Shown here: one piece after another, positions 51,288 through 59,283 of the stretch | Layout of the letters: each line of letters starts with the position of its first letter | Position numbering within the stretch: position 1 is the first letter of the stretch | Assembly: GCA_023954135.1 (NCBI GenBank) | Contig: JAMLIN010000001.1 | Coordinates: 1 to 64,000 of the forward strand | Reading direction: 5' to 3' | Length of the DNA: 64,000 nucleotides | Source of the DNA: Burkholderiaceae bacterium | GTDB lineage: Bacteria; Pseudomonadota; Gammaproteobacteria; Burkholderiales; Burkholderiaceae_E | Program-made: the position numbers and the translations under genes | The notes under the pieces: generated by a model | Seen by the model: only the letters and a program-made list of their open reading frames with translations | Databases searched by the model: none | What the model was told of the DNA's origin: nothing

Positions 51288-51698
51288 ATGAAGGCCGCCA
51301 GCAATCAGCGCCGCCGCGTCCACCGGCGCCGGGCGCTGCGCCTGCGCGACAGGATTCGTTACGTCGTCCGTCCCGGCGGAGAGGTGCTGCTCAGCCGGGC
51401 GGACGGCGACGATGAAACCGATCCAGCGCTCGATGCGTTCCTCGGGTTCCTGGCGCAGGACATCGCCGCGCATCCCGAGCGAGTCCGGGCGATCGACAGC
51501 GGACTCGTACAGCGCATTCGCGCGCTGACCGACAGCGTCGAGATCGATCTCGATGCGCCGCTGTCACCGGATGACGAAAGCGCACTTCAACGCCGACTCC
51601 GCCGAGGACGGGTACCGCCCCCGGGCAGCGGTGCTTACCAACCGTCCTGCTCGGGAATCAGCAGCGACCAGTCGAGCACCGGATTGGACCGCGAGTAG
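51288..51698 (+). CDS. PrlF/SohA-like antitoxin fragment, orphan
   Basis: A 136-residue frame whose middle, DRIRYVVRPGGEVLLSRAD followed by DALDAFLGFLAQDIAAHPER and VEIDLDAPLSPDDE, matches the PrlF (SohA) antitoxin of the YhaV toxin. The N-terminal AbrB-like strands are replaced by an unrelated Arg-rich stretch (NQRRRVHRRRALRLR); reading another frame there gives GRQQ-like residues, suggesting a frameshift. No YhaV toxin follows, and the tail overlaps the convergent lipoprotein gene by 64 bases. It is probably a degraded antitoxin. Confidence 0.5.
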   Translation: MKAASNQRRRVHRRRALRLRDRIRYVVRPGGEVLLSRADGDDETDPALDAFLGFLAQDIAAHPERVRAIDSGLVQRIRALTDSVEIDLDAPLSPDDESALQRRLRRGRVPPPGSGAYQPSCSGISSDQSSTGLDRE

Positions 51699-53434
51699 TT
51701 CTCGATCACATGCGGAATCGCCACCGCGCCTGATCCAGATGTCGCTATCCTCTGGCTGGGCGTCGTCGGAGCCAGCGTCGTGAAGCGTTCGAGATCCATC
51801 AGGCCCTCGAACCTTTCCGTCAACGTGAGCGCATCGAAGTTCTCCGGCGCCCTGCCGGCAACGATGCGCGGCGTAGTGTCCAGGGCGGTACCGTAGGCGT
51901 CGAGCGCGACCTCCGCGTAGCGCGTGCCCTCTCCCGCCGTACCACCCGTCATCGACACGCTGATCACATAGCCGCCGCTGTCCGATACGGTGAGCCGAAC
52001 CTCGGGGTTCCGTCCCTCGACCGACGGCATCTCGCCGGAGACGAGCAGCTGTCGGTCAAGGTTGTAGGCACACCAGCGTATCCTGACCCGATCCTCGTAC
52101 CTCGGGGGCTCCATGGGCCCTTGCCATATGCTTTCCTGCCAGAACTCCGCACTGGCGATGACGACCGACTCGCCGTTGCCGACGAACCCGAGATCGCCGG
52201 ACGGGTAGACATGGCAGCCCGTGGAATCCCCCAAGTCGAGGTCATCGATCAGCTGGCCATCCGGCGATATCCGCGTGAGAAACATCATCGGGAAAACTCC
52301 GCCGAACCGATTTCCAAGTAGCCAGAAACGCGAGCCGTCGAAAACGAGCGCAAGCGGATCGATCGAAGGCGGCACCGTCACTGGGCCGGACCGAAGTGCG
52401 ATCTGGCGCCCCGCGGCATCGGCGGTCATCACCGCCAGGCCACCACGCTCCGGATCAGCGGGTATCACACCCCCGTCCGGGCTCGGACCCGGGAAATCTC
52501 CGCCGCCAAAGGGATTTCGCACGCTGTACGCTGCGACGATCATGAATCCATCATCGCCGGCAGCGACCTTCGCCTTCCAGATGTTCGCCCGGCGCGTCGA
52601 CGCGTTCGCACTGGTGACACCGGTTCCGGGGGCGTCCGTCAGAGCGGCGATCAGGGCTTCATGCTGGATGGCGGCTACCCCAGGCAGCAATCCGATCGCG
52701 CGCGTCGGCGACCGGAAGCCCCGCAACTCGGTGACGCTCTCGACCGGTATCGGCTGACCTTCGGGTACCAGCGCACCGATCTCAGATTTCACGGGGCCGA
52801 GGCCCCTGCCGTACCAGACCGTCTCCTTCGTGACCCCAACGGCATTCGAATCGTTGGGGAAGACCAGGCGATAGTCCCGTTCGACCCTGATCACGTCGGA
52901 CACCGTGAAACGGGAAAGGGCCAGGGAGCCCTCGCGCATCGCTGTGGTCGCGCTCGTGATGAGCGCCGGCACGAGCCTGCCGAGCTCGTCCTCCAGATAG
53001 ACGCTCTGCTGCGGCGACTCCATGCGCCGGCCGAGTGAAAGGACGGCGGGAAGCTCGAGCTCCGGTTGCTCCCCCGACTGCCAGGTGTAGACGCCGTCCC
53101 TTCTGACGTCTGCATGCATCGACGCCCTCGGCGCCCCTTCGGGCGACATCGATATGACGCGCCAACCCTGGGTCGCCCCATTGGGCAACGAAGAAGGATC
53201 AATCGGAGTCATCCGGAGGATCTCGCCATCATCCGCGGACGCCGCCGCGCCCTGGAAGAAGACGGCGATCGTATCCGGATCCTCGTACCAGTAGTCCGCC
53301 GACTTGATCGCACCTGGCCCCGGGTCGGACGACCCGCCGGAATCGGACCCACCCCCACCGCCGCAGCCCGCAAGCACGAACGCCATGATCGCCGCGCCGA
53401 TGATGGCGCGGGCACCGCCTGTCCCCGTCTTCAT
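51635..53434 (-). CDS. Large secreted lipoprotein of unknown function
   Basis: A 599-residue predicted lipoprotein. The signal MKTGTGGARAIIGAAIMAFV is followed by the lipobox LAGC and a Gly/Ser linker (GGGGSDSGGSSDPGPG). The body has segments such as LALVFDGSRFWLLGNRFGG and SDSGGYVISVSMTGG, which hint at a beta-propeller or beta-rich domain. No family is recognised. It resembles in style, not in sequence, the lipoprotein at 12.4-14.0 kb. It stands alone on the minus strand and overlaps the PrlF-like frame at its 3' end. Confidence 0.75.
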   Translation of the reverse strand: MKTGTGGARAIIGAAIMAFVLAGCGGGGGSDSGGSSDPGPGAIKSADYWYEDPDTIAVFFQGAAASADDGEILRMTPIDPSSLPNGATQGWRVISMSPEGAPRASMHADVRRDGVYTWQSGEQPELELPAVLSLGRRMESPQQSVYLEDELGRLVPALITSATTAMREGSLALSRFTVSDVIRVERDYRLVFPNDSNAVGVTKETVWYGRGLGPVKSEIGALVPEGQPIPVESVTELRGFRSPTRAIGLLPGVAAIQHEALIAALTDAPGTGVTSANASTRRANIWKAKVAAGDDGFMIVAAYSVRNPFGGGDFPGPSPDGGVIPADPERGGLAVMTADAAGRQIALRSGPVTVPPSIDPLALVFDGSRFWLLGNRFGGVFPMMFLTRISPDGQLIDDLDLGDSTGCHVYPSGDLGFVGNGESVVIASAEFWQESIWQGPMEPPRYEDRVRIRWCAYNLDRQLLVSGEMPSVEGRNPEVRLTVSDSGGYVISVSMTGGTAGEGTRYAEVALDAYGTALDTTPRIVAGRAPENFDALTLTERFEGLMDLERFTTLAPTTPSQRIATSGSGAVAIPHVIENYSRSNPVLDWSLLIPEQDGW

Positions 53435-53643
53435 TGGTTCCCCCGCCCCTCGAGTCGCAACGGAGTATAGGCGGCCGGGGACAACGGAAGCAGGAACTGC
53501 GTCAAGTCGTCAGTTCCGCGCCATACCGCAATCGGGGGGCAGATGAATCACCCGGCAACGGTAATGCCAGCCGGATGAGTGCGCCGCGCAGGCTGCACCA
53601 CGATCCCGGCGGGACATGCCCGCCAACGGACGGGAAAGAAAGA

Positions 53644-53892
53644 TCAGTGCAGCGTGATCGGATGCTGCATCAGGTCGTCGAACTGGCTGAGGTAGGCGTC
53701 CACTTCCTCGATTGTCGGCTCGGTGGCGATCAGGTTCTCGACGTCGCTGCGAAAGCGCAGCGCGAGCGCCCCGGCGATGAAGATCTCGCGCCGGGCGGCC
53801 TTGTCCATGATCTCGTAGCCGCCGACGGACTGGGTATCCACGTCGCGGAACTCGACCACGCAATAGCTCGGGCTGTTGTAGATCATGTTCAT
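53644..53892 (-). CDS. DUF3567 family protein
   Basis: An 82-residue protein, MNMIYNSPSYCVVEFRDVDT then YEIMDKAARREIFIAGALAL and EPTIEEVDAYLSQFDDLMQ, a clear match in pattern to DUF3567, a small conserved protein known mainly from Burkholderiales. Function is unknown. The ATG at 53892 has an AGGAGG-like site (AAGGAGGATC) upstream; sequence further upstream in frame is not coding. It is a useful taxonomic marker for the window. Confidence 0.85.
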   Translation of the reverse strand: MNMIYNSPSYCVVEFRDVDTQSVGGYEIMDKAARREIFIAGALALRFRSDVENLIATEPTIEEVDAYLSQFDDLMQHPITLH

Positions 53893-54045
53893 CGCGGGAT
53901 CCTCCTTCGTCTCCATGTGGAGACGGCATCTCGCGGATTCAAGAACAGGCCGACGCCGACCGCCGTCGGATGATGGGCGACGAACGGTCGGCGCAAGTTC
54001 CATGCCCGGCTCTTTCCCGCTCTGGTCGTCGAAAGGCCGGAATAC
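53893..54045. other. Intergenic, nothing recognised
   Basis: This 153-bp stretch upstream of the DUF3567 gene should hold its promoter. No gene, repeat or dyad was recognised in it. Confidence 0.4.
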
Positions 54046-54306
54046 GTGAAATTGTCCTTTCCCGCCGGTATCCGGCAGGACACAATCGCGACGTGTCGGA
54101 GACCCTCGCGTGCTCCCGGGAGCAGTCCCAACCGCCCACCCGCCATCGCCGGCCGCGAGTCGGCCGGAAATGGCGGCGCCGGGCGGTGGCTGCATAGTAC
54201 GCGGGTCGTCCACCGTCACAGGACTGATGACGCATCGGGTCGGCCGCATTGGCGCCGAATGCCTGTCATGTGATCGATATCAATCAAAACGCAAGGAAGC
54301 CTTCCG
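54046..54306 (+). repeat. Adhesin leader, copy 1
   Basis: This leader is repeated at 59115-59283 before the second adhesin. Shared landmarks are the GACACAATCGCGACGTG block, the perfect palindrome TGCTCCCGGGAGCA (54111-54124), and GTGATCGATATCAA (54270-54283, near-match to the FNR consensus). Copy 1 has about 85 extra bases between the second and third landmark. AAGGAAG precedes the ATG. It is likely the promoter and control region of the adhesin gene. Confidence 0.7.
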
Positions 54307-56937
54307 ATGGCACTCATACTCGAGATCACCCAGCACAACGGTCTGGTCGTTCGCCAGCCGATCGATCCCAACTCCGCGAAGATCGCCGCCCAGCCCGGTG
54401 ACAAGCTTCGCGTGCTCGATGCCGCCTCCGGCCAGCCGGCCGGCGATCTGGTGGCACGGCGAGTCGGCGACTCGCTCGTGGTCGAGCAGGCCGGCGGTGC
54501 GACCGTCGAGCTGACGGAGTTCTTCGCGCAGTGCGCCCCCGGCGAGGGCTGCGAGCTGGTGCTCGAGGATGGCGAGAAGACCACCACGATCTCCCAGGCC
54601 ACCGAGCCGATGAGCGTGGCCGCCGACGGCAGCCAGGTGATGTATGACGGCTCGATGGCCGCGCAGGCCGGCGCGGCGCCGGCCAAGGAAGGCGCCGCGG
54701 CCGCGGCCGACAGCGCGGCTCCCGCGGCAGGTGATGGCGCCGCGGCCGCCACACCGAACACCGGCGCCATCATCGCCGGCGTCGGCGCCATTGGCCTCGC
54801 CGCCGCGGCCGGCGGTGGTGGTGGTGGGGGCGGCGGAACGCCCGAGGAACCGGACGAGACCCCGCCTGATGCGCCGATGATCAACGCCGTCGCCGGCGAC
54901 GACATCGTCAATCAGGGTGAGGAAACGAACGGCGTCGAGGTCAGCGGTACCGCCGAAGCCGGCAGCACTGTCTCGGTGACCTGGGGCGGCGTGACCAAGA
55001 CCGCCACCGCCGGTGAGGACGGCTCCTGGTCGGTGACCTTCGCCGCCGCCGAGCTGCCGGCCGACGGCGCCACCACGATCAGCGCCACCGCCGCCGATGC
55101 GGCCGGCAATGTCAGCGAAGCCGGCACGCGCGCCGTGACGGTCGCCACCGACACCGTGGACAGCACGCCGCCGGATGCGCCGACAGTCGATGCGGTCGGC
55201 ACCGTGAATGCGGCCGCTGTTGCCGCCGGCGTCTCGGTCAGCGGTACCGCCGAGCCGGGCAGCACCGTCGACGTCACCTGGGGTGCCCTCACCGCGCAAG
55301 CGGTTGCCGCCGGTGACGGTAGCTGGACTGCGAACTTCGACCCGGGCGCATCCGATCCGGCGGCCGAGATCACCGCGACCGCGACCGATGCGTCCGGCAA
55401 CACCAGCACCGCTGCGTCGGTGCCGGTGGTGCTCGACGCCACCGCGCCGGCTGCCGCCACGATCGATGACGTGGCGGGCGACAACGTCGTCAGCGCCGCC
55501 GAAGCCGGCGCCGGGGTGGACGTTACCGGTACGGCGGAAGAAGGCAGCACGGTCGAGGTGACCTGGGGCGGGATCGTCAAGACGGCGGTCGCCGGCGCAG
55601 GCGGAGCCTGGTCGGTGAACTACACCGCCGGCGAGATTCCGGCCGACGGCGCTGGCGACGTCAGCGTCATGGTTACCGACGCGGCCGGGAACCCGCAGAC
55701 CGATCCCGCGGCCACCCTGTCGGTGGACGTGCAGGCGGTCGCCGACAGCGGCGCCACCGCCGGTGACGACGTCCTCGTGGGCGGTACCGGCGACAGCGTC
55801 CTCTTCGGCGGTGACGGCAACGACATCCTGGTCGGCGATTCGGCCGGCTCGGTGCGCAACTACCAGTTCGACTACTGGACCAACAACGCTGGTGCGTTCG
55901 ACCCCCTCAATGCCGGCAATCTCGGTGCGGGCGAAGTCGAGAACTCCTATGTCGGCTACGACGTGGGCGCGACCTTCGGTGGCTGGACGGTAGGCGCCAG
56001 CGCCGACCCCGGCACCGGCGGCCTCGCCGAGATGCGCGGCACGGGCGGCGGCTATGACGACAGCGGTACCGGTGGCACCCACCTGTGGGAGACGGTGTTC
56101 ACCAACACCACCGGCGGCGCCATCCTGACCCAGCCGGTCGATACGGTAGCCGGCGAAACCTACACGCTGTCGATCACCTTCGGTACGGCCCCTGAAGGCA
56201 CTTCGTTCCAGGTTTGGTGGAACGGCGCTGTGATCGCCTCCTATGACGGCAGTGCAAGCGCTCCGCTCAACGAACCCGGGAACTGGACCGGTACCGCGCC
56301 GACCGTGGTCGATCACGCAGGCGGGATGCAGGCGACGCTCAGCTTCAGCGTTCCTGGCGTGGGCCCCGGTACTGCTCTGGAGTTGCGGGCCATCGACGCC
56401 GCCGGCGGTGACGGCGAAGGCGTGCTGGTCCACCGGGTCACCCTGGAGGCGGACGCAGCAGCGGGTAACGACGTACTGGTCGGTGGTGCCGGCAACGACC
56501 TGATCTTCGGCCAGGGCGGCAACGACACCCTGACCGGTGGCGAGGGAGCCGACACCTTCGTGTTCTCGATGTTCGCCGACAACGGCAACGACGTGATCAC
56601 GGACTTCGAAGTCGGCACCGACCGGATCATGCTAGTCGACGCGCTCGACGCCAACACCACCGGCTCGACCGGCCCGGAAGCGAACCCAGACTCCGACACC
56701 AACCTGACGTTCGCGGACTTCATGGCGGCCGGCACCCAGGAGATCACCCTGGGCGATGACGGCAGCGGCAATCTCATGCTGACGTTCTCGGGCGAAGGCG
56801 GCAACGCGCTCGGCTCGGTGACGCTGCAAGGCGTCGATGCAGCGGCCTACACCACGGTCGAAAGCCTGGTCACCGGCGGCATCATCGGCTTCACCGGCGA
56901 CGGCTTCCACGCCGACCTGATGACTCCGGTCATCTGA
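54307..56937 (+). CDS. RTX/Ig-like type I secreted adhesin, copy 1
   Basis: An 876-residue surface adhesin. N-terminal BapA-prefix-like domain (about 1-100; MALILEITQHNGLVVRQPID), an Ala/Gly hinge (GAIIAGVGAIGLAAAAGG), three bacterial Ig-like repeats (about 184-480; signature GVEVSGTAEAGSTVSVTWGG and DAAGN), a first RTX block (GGTGDSVLFGGDGNDILVGD), a beta-sandwich domain (about 520-715), a second RTX block (NDLIFGQGGNDTLTGGEGAD) and a C-terminal secretion region. No type I transporter lies nearby. It presumably binds calcium and mediates biofilm adhesion. It is a tandem paralog of 59284-62290. Confidence 0.85.
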   Translation: MALILEITQHNGLVVRQPIDPNSAKIAAQPGDKLRVLDAASGQPAGDLVARRVGDSLVVEQAGGATVELTEFFAQCAPGEGCELVLEDGEKTTTISQATEPMSVAADGSQVMYDGSMAAQAGAAPAKEGAAAAADSAAPAAGDGAAAATPNTGAIIAGVGAIGLAAAAGGGGGGGGGTPEEPDETPPDAPMINAVAGDDIVNQGEETNGVEVSGTAEAGSTVSVTWGGVTKTATAGEDGSWSVTFAAAELPADGATTISATAADAAGNVSEAGTRAVTVATDTVDSTPPDAPTVDAVGTVNAAAVAAGVSVSGTAEPGSTVDVTWGALTAQAVAAGDGSWTANFDPGASDPAAEITATATDASGNTSTAASVPVVLDATAPAAATIDDVAGDNVVSAAEAGAGVDVTGTAEEGSTVEVTWGGIVKTAVAGAGGAWSVNYTAGEIPADGAGDVSVMVTDAAGNPQTDPAATLSVDVQAVADSGATAGDDVLVGGTGDSVLFGGDGNDILVGDSAGSVRNYQFDYWTNNAGAFDPLNAGNLGAGEVENSYVGYDVGATFGGWTVGASADPGTGGLAEMRGTGGGYDDSGTGGTHLWETVFTNTTGGAILTQPVDTVAGETYTLSITFGTAPEGTSFQVWWNGAVIASYDGSASAPLNEPGNWTGTAPTVVDHAGGMQATLSFSVPGVGPGTALELRAIDAAGGDGEGVLVHRVTLEADAAAGNDVLVGGAGNDLIFGQGGNDTLTGGEGADTFVFSMFADNGNDVITDFEVGTDRIMLVDALDANTTGSTGPEANPDSDTNLTFADFMAAGTQEITLGDDGSGNLMLTFSGEGGNALGSVTLQGVDAAAYTTVESLVTGGIIGFTGDGFHADLMTPVI

Positions 56938-56943
56938 TCCATT

Positions 56944-56985
56944 CCCGGCCGGCCCCGGAGAAGCGGGGTCGGCCGGGTTCTCCTC
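56944..56985 (+). terminator. Terminator of adhesin 1
   Basis: CCCGGCCGGCCCC and GGGGTCGGCCGGG form a 13-bp stem (one G-U) with an 8-base loop, followed by the pyrimidine-rich TTCTCCTCC. The stop codon is 7 bases before it. A matching structure follows adhesin 2. Confidence 0.8.
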
Positions 56986-56999
56986 CGACTGAACACGAA

Positions 57000-58166
57000 A
57001 TGAAAAACAGCAAGCGCCCTCTTCCCCGCATCGGCCTGTCCGGCACGGGCTTCATCGCGCGAAGCTTCGCGCACATGGTGATGAAGCATGCGCCCGACAT
57101 GCGCCTTCACAAGGTGCTGACGCGGCGCGATCCGGCTCGCCTGGCGGACTTCCCGACCCATGGCGAGGTCACCAATTCGATCGACGCGCTCGTCGAGTCC
57201 TCGGACCTGGTGTTCGAGTGCAGCGGCGACGTGATCCACTCCACGCTCGTGATCGAGCGGGCACTGGCCGCCGGCAAGCCGGTGGTCACCATGAACTCCG
57301 AGTTCCACGTCACGACCGGTTCGTATTTCACCGATCGTGGCCTGCTGACCGAGGCCGAGGGCGACCAGCCCGGCTGCCTCGCCGCCCTGCGCGAGAACAT
57401 GCTGGCGATGGGTTTCTCGCCGCTGGTCTACGGCAACATGAAGGGCTTCCTGAATCACACGCCGAGCCCCGAGGACATGGCCTTCTGGTCCTCGAAGCAG
57501 GGCATCAGCGTCGAGCAGACGACGTCGTTCACCGACGGCACCAAGGTGCAGATCGAGCAGGCCTTCATCGCCAACCATGCCGGCGCGGGCATCCTGCGCC
57601 GGGGCCTGGAAGGACCGGCGCGCGACGATACCGTCGATGCGGCGCGCGACCTCGGGCGGATGGCCGAGGCGGCCGGCGGTCCGATCGCCGACTACCTGCT
57701 CTCGCGCACCCAGATGCCGGGGGTGTTCATCACGGCACGACACGATGCCGAGCAGGTCGATGCGCTGAACTACTTCAAGCTCGGCCCCGGCCCCTACTAC
57801 GTGATGTTCAATCCGCACCACCTGTGCTCGATCGAGGCGATCAAGACGGTGCGCCGGGTGCTCGCCGGCGGCGGGGTGCTGATGAACAACTCGTCGAGCC
57901 CGGCCATCGGGGTGTGCGCGATCGCCAAGCGCCCGCTCGCGGCAGGCCAGCGCATCGAGCTCGCGATCGGCGGCTTCGACGTCCGCGGCGAGGCGGTCAC
58001 CACCGCCCTGGAGCCGGAGCATGTGCCGATCGGCATCCTGAACGGCGCGGTGCTGCGCCATGCGGTGGAGCCGGGCCAGATGATCCGCTTCGGCGATGTC
58101 GACATCCCGGATTCCCGGGCGCTCGAGATCGTCCGCGCCATGGCGCCGGCGCCCGTGCCGGCGTAG
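57000..58166 (+). CDS. SAF-domain homoserine dehydrogenase-like oxidoreductase
   Basis: A 388-residue NAD(P)-dependent protein: a Rossmann domain with IGLSGTGFIARSFAHMVMKH and VVTMNSEFHVTTGSYF (homoserine-dehydrogenase-like) followed by a C-terminal SAF domain (KRPLAAGQRIELAIGGFDVR and PIGILNGAVLRHAVEPGQ). Such proteins occur with sugar or polyketide loci; the substrate is unknown. It is flanked by the adhesin 1 terminator and the VapBC-type module, and has no homologue behind adhesin 2. Confidence 0.8.
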   Translation: MKNSKRPLPRIGLSGTGFIARSFAHMVMKHAPDMRLHKVLTRRDPARLADFPTHGEVTNSIDALVESSDLVFECSGDVIHSTLVIERALAAGKPVVTMNSEFHVTTGSYFTDRGLLTEAEGDQPGCLAALRENMLAMGFSPLVYGNMKGFLNHTPSPEDMAFWSSKQGISVEQTTSFTDGTKVQIEQAFIANHAGAGILRRGLEGPARDDTVDAARDLGRMAEAAGGPIADYLLSRTQMPGVFITARHDAEQVDALNYFKLGPGPYYVMFNPHHLCSIEAIKTVRRVLAGGGVLMNNSSSPAIGVCAIAKRPLAAGQRIELAIGGFDVRGEAVTTALEPEHVPIGILNGAVLRHAVEPGQMIRFGDVDIPDSRALEIVRAMAPAPVPA

Positions 58167-58229
58167 GAGCCCGGGGCCGCAGGCCTTGTGCGGTTTCGGA
58201 TTCGACTGCGGGGCAAGGTTCGCTTATGC

Positions 58230-58246
58230 TTGGCTAAATTAGCCAA
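58230..58246. promoter_or_regulatory. Operator palindrome of VapBC-type module
   Basis: TTGGCTAA-A-TTAGCCAA is a perfect 17-bp palindrome, 12 bases before the antitoxin ATG. It overlaps a possible -10 (TATGCT at 58225-58230, with TTCGAC 18 bases upstream). Antitoxins of this class bind such sites to repress their own operon. Confidence 0.7.
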
Positions 58247-58258
58247 CAGGAAGCGAAC

Positions 58259-58495
58259 ATGCTGGTTTCAGTCCATGCGGCCAAGACGAATCTCTCGAAA
58301 CTGATCGAGGCCGCACTGGCAGGCGAGGAGGTCGTCATTGCCAAGGGCAAGCGTCCGGTGGTCAGGATCGTTCCCGTCGCCACCCGCAGCGGGTTCACCA
58401 TCGGCCTGCTGAAAGGCCAGCTCGCCGGGCCGGGCCCCGATTTCTTCGAACCGATGAGCGAGGACGAGCTGGCGCTCTGGGAAGGCCGGGCTTGA
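58259..58495 (+). CDS. Phd/YefM-type antitoxin
   Basis: A 78-residue antitoxin with the Phd/YefM N-terminal DNA-binding fold: VSVHAAKTNLSKLIEAALAG followed by EVVIAKGKRPVVRIVPV. The C-terminal tail (PMSEDELALWEGRA) is the toxin-neutralising region. Its stop overlaps the TTG start of the PIN-domain toxin gene (TTGA at 58492-58495). The palindrome just upstream is its likely binding site. Confidence 0.88.
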   Translation: MLVSVHAAKTNLSKLIEAALAGEEVVIAKGKRPVVRIVPVATRSGFTIGLLKGQLAGPGPDFFEPMSEDELALWEGRA

Positions 58496-58893
58496 GGTAC
58501 GTTCTTCTCGACACTCATGCGTGGGCCTGGTCCCTGACTGCCGATGCCCGCTTGTCCTCGGCCGCGACGGCCGCAATCCAGCAAGCCGAGACGGTGTTCA
58601 TCAGCACCATCAGCCTCTTCGAGATCGGCCAGAAGTTCCGCCTCGGCAAATGGCCGGAGATGGCACCGTTCCTCGATCGGCTGATCCTGCTGGCCGATGA
58701 GCAGGGCGGGCGGCTGATCGAGCTATCCTCGGAGGCGAGCTTGCTCGCTGCCACGCTGGAGTGGTCGCACCGTGATCCCTTCGACCGGATCATCGGTGCG
58801 ACGGCGATCACCAGAGGATTGACGCTGATCTCGGCCGACACCTGTTTCGACTCGCTGGTCGGCGAACCGAAGTGGCCCGGCCGGGTCTGGTGA
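58492..58893 (+). CDS. vapC: PIN-domain ribonuclease toxin (VapC type)
   Basis: A 133-residue PIN-domain nuclease. The acidic metal-binding residues are visible: LLDTHAWAWSL (Asp), ISTISLFEIGQKF (Glu), HRDPFDRIIGATAI (Asp pair) and ISADTCFDSL. VapC toxins cut tRNA or rRNA to stop translation. It starts at TTG 58492, overlapping the antitoxin stop by four bases. The pair lies between the adhesin duplicates. Confidence 0.88.
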   Translation: MRYVLLDTHAWAWSLTADARLSSAATAAIQQAETVFISTISLFEIGQKFRLGKWPEMAPFLDRLILLADEQGGRLIELSSEASLLAATLEWSHRDPFDRIIGATAITRGLTLISADTCFDSLVGEPKWPGRVW

Positions 58894-58981
58894 TCAACCA
58901 GACTTCAAAGATCATACGGCTTCGGATTCGATCGCAGGACAAGGCGCCCCGACGTGGTCACGCGGTCGGCGGCGAAGCCGT

Positions 58982-59110
58982 GTCAGTGGCTGGTCTTGCG
59001 GTAGGCGCCGCGCGCCAGGTCGATGCCGAGTTGCTCGAGCTTGCGATAGAGATGGGTGCGCTCGGCCACGCGCGCCATGCTGCCCTGCTCGCGCCCGAGA
59101 TGGTGCGCGA
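58982..59110 (-). pseudogene. Truncated duplicate of the 3' end of the ntrX-like gene
   Basis: A 129-bp copy of the last part of the response-regulator gene at 62403, on the same strand. It encodes MARVAERTHLYRKLEQLGID then LARGAYRKTSH and stop. Compared with the intact copy it has a 15-base in-frame deletion (loss of GLERT, between GTGCGCTCG direct repeats) and a few substitutions. Homology breaks near 59106-59110, where the adhesin 2 leader begins. It is a non-functional scar of the duplication. Confidence 0.9.
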
Positions 59111-59114
59111 ATAT

Positions 59115-59283
59115 GTGCAATTGTCCCTTCCCCGCGATATCCGGCGAGACACAATCGCGACGTGCCGGGGACTCTCGCGTGCTCCCGGGAGCAGCTCCAG
59201 GCGCTCGCCCGCCATCGTCGGCCGCAGGGCGCCGAATGCCTGTCATGTGATCGATATCAATCAAAACGCAAGGATGCCTTCCG
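59115..59283 (+). repeat. Adhesin leader, copy 2
   Basis: Shorter duplicate of 54046-54306. It keeps the GACACAATCGCGACGTG block, the palindrome TGCTCCCGGGAGCA (59180-59193) and GTGATCGATATCAA (59247-59260). The ribosome-site region reads AAGGATGCC instead of AAGGAAGCC. Confidence 0.75.

Noticed and set aside
54890-55740. Regularly spaced similar segments that could suggest a repeat array
   Set aside because: Spacing of about 280 bases and in-frame coding show they are Ig-like domain repeats of the adhesin, not CRISPR.
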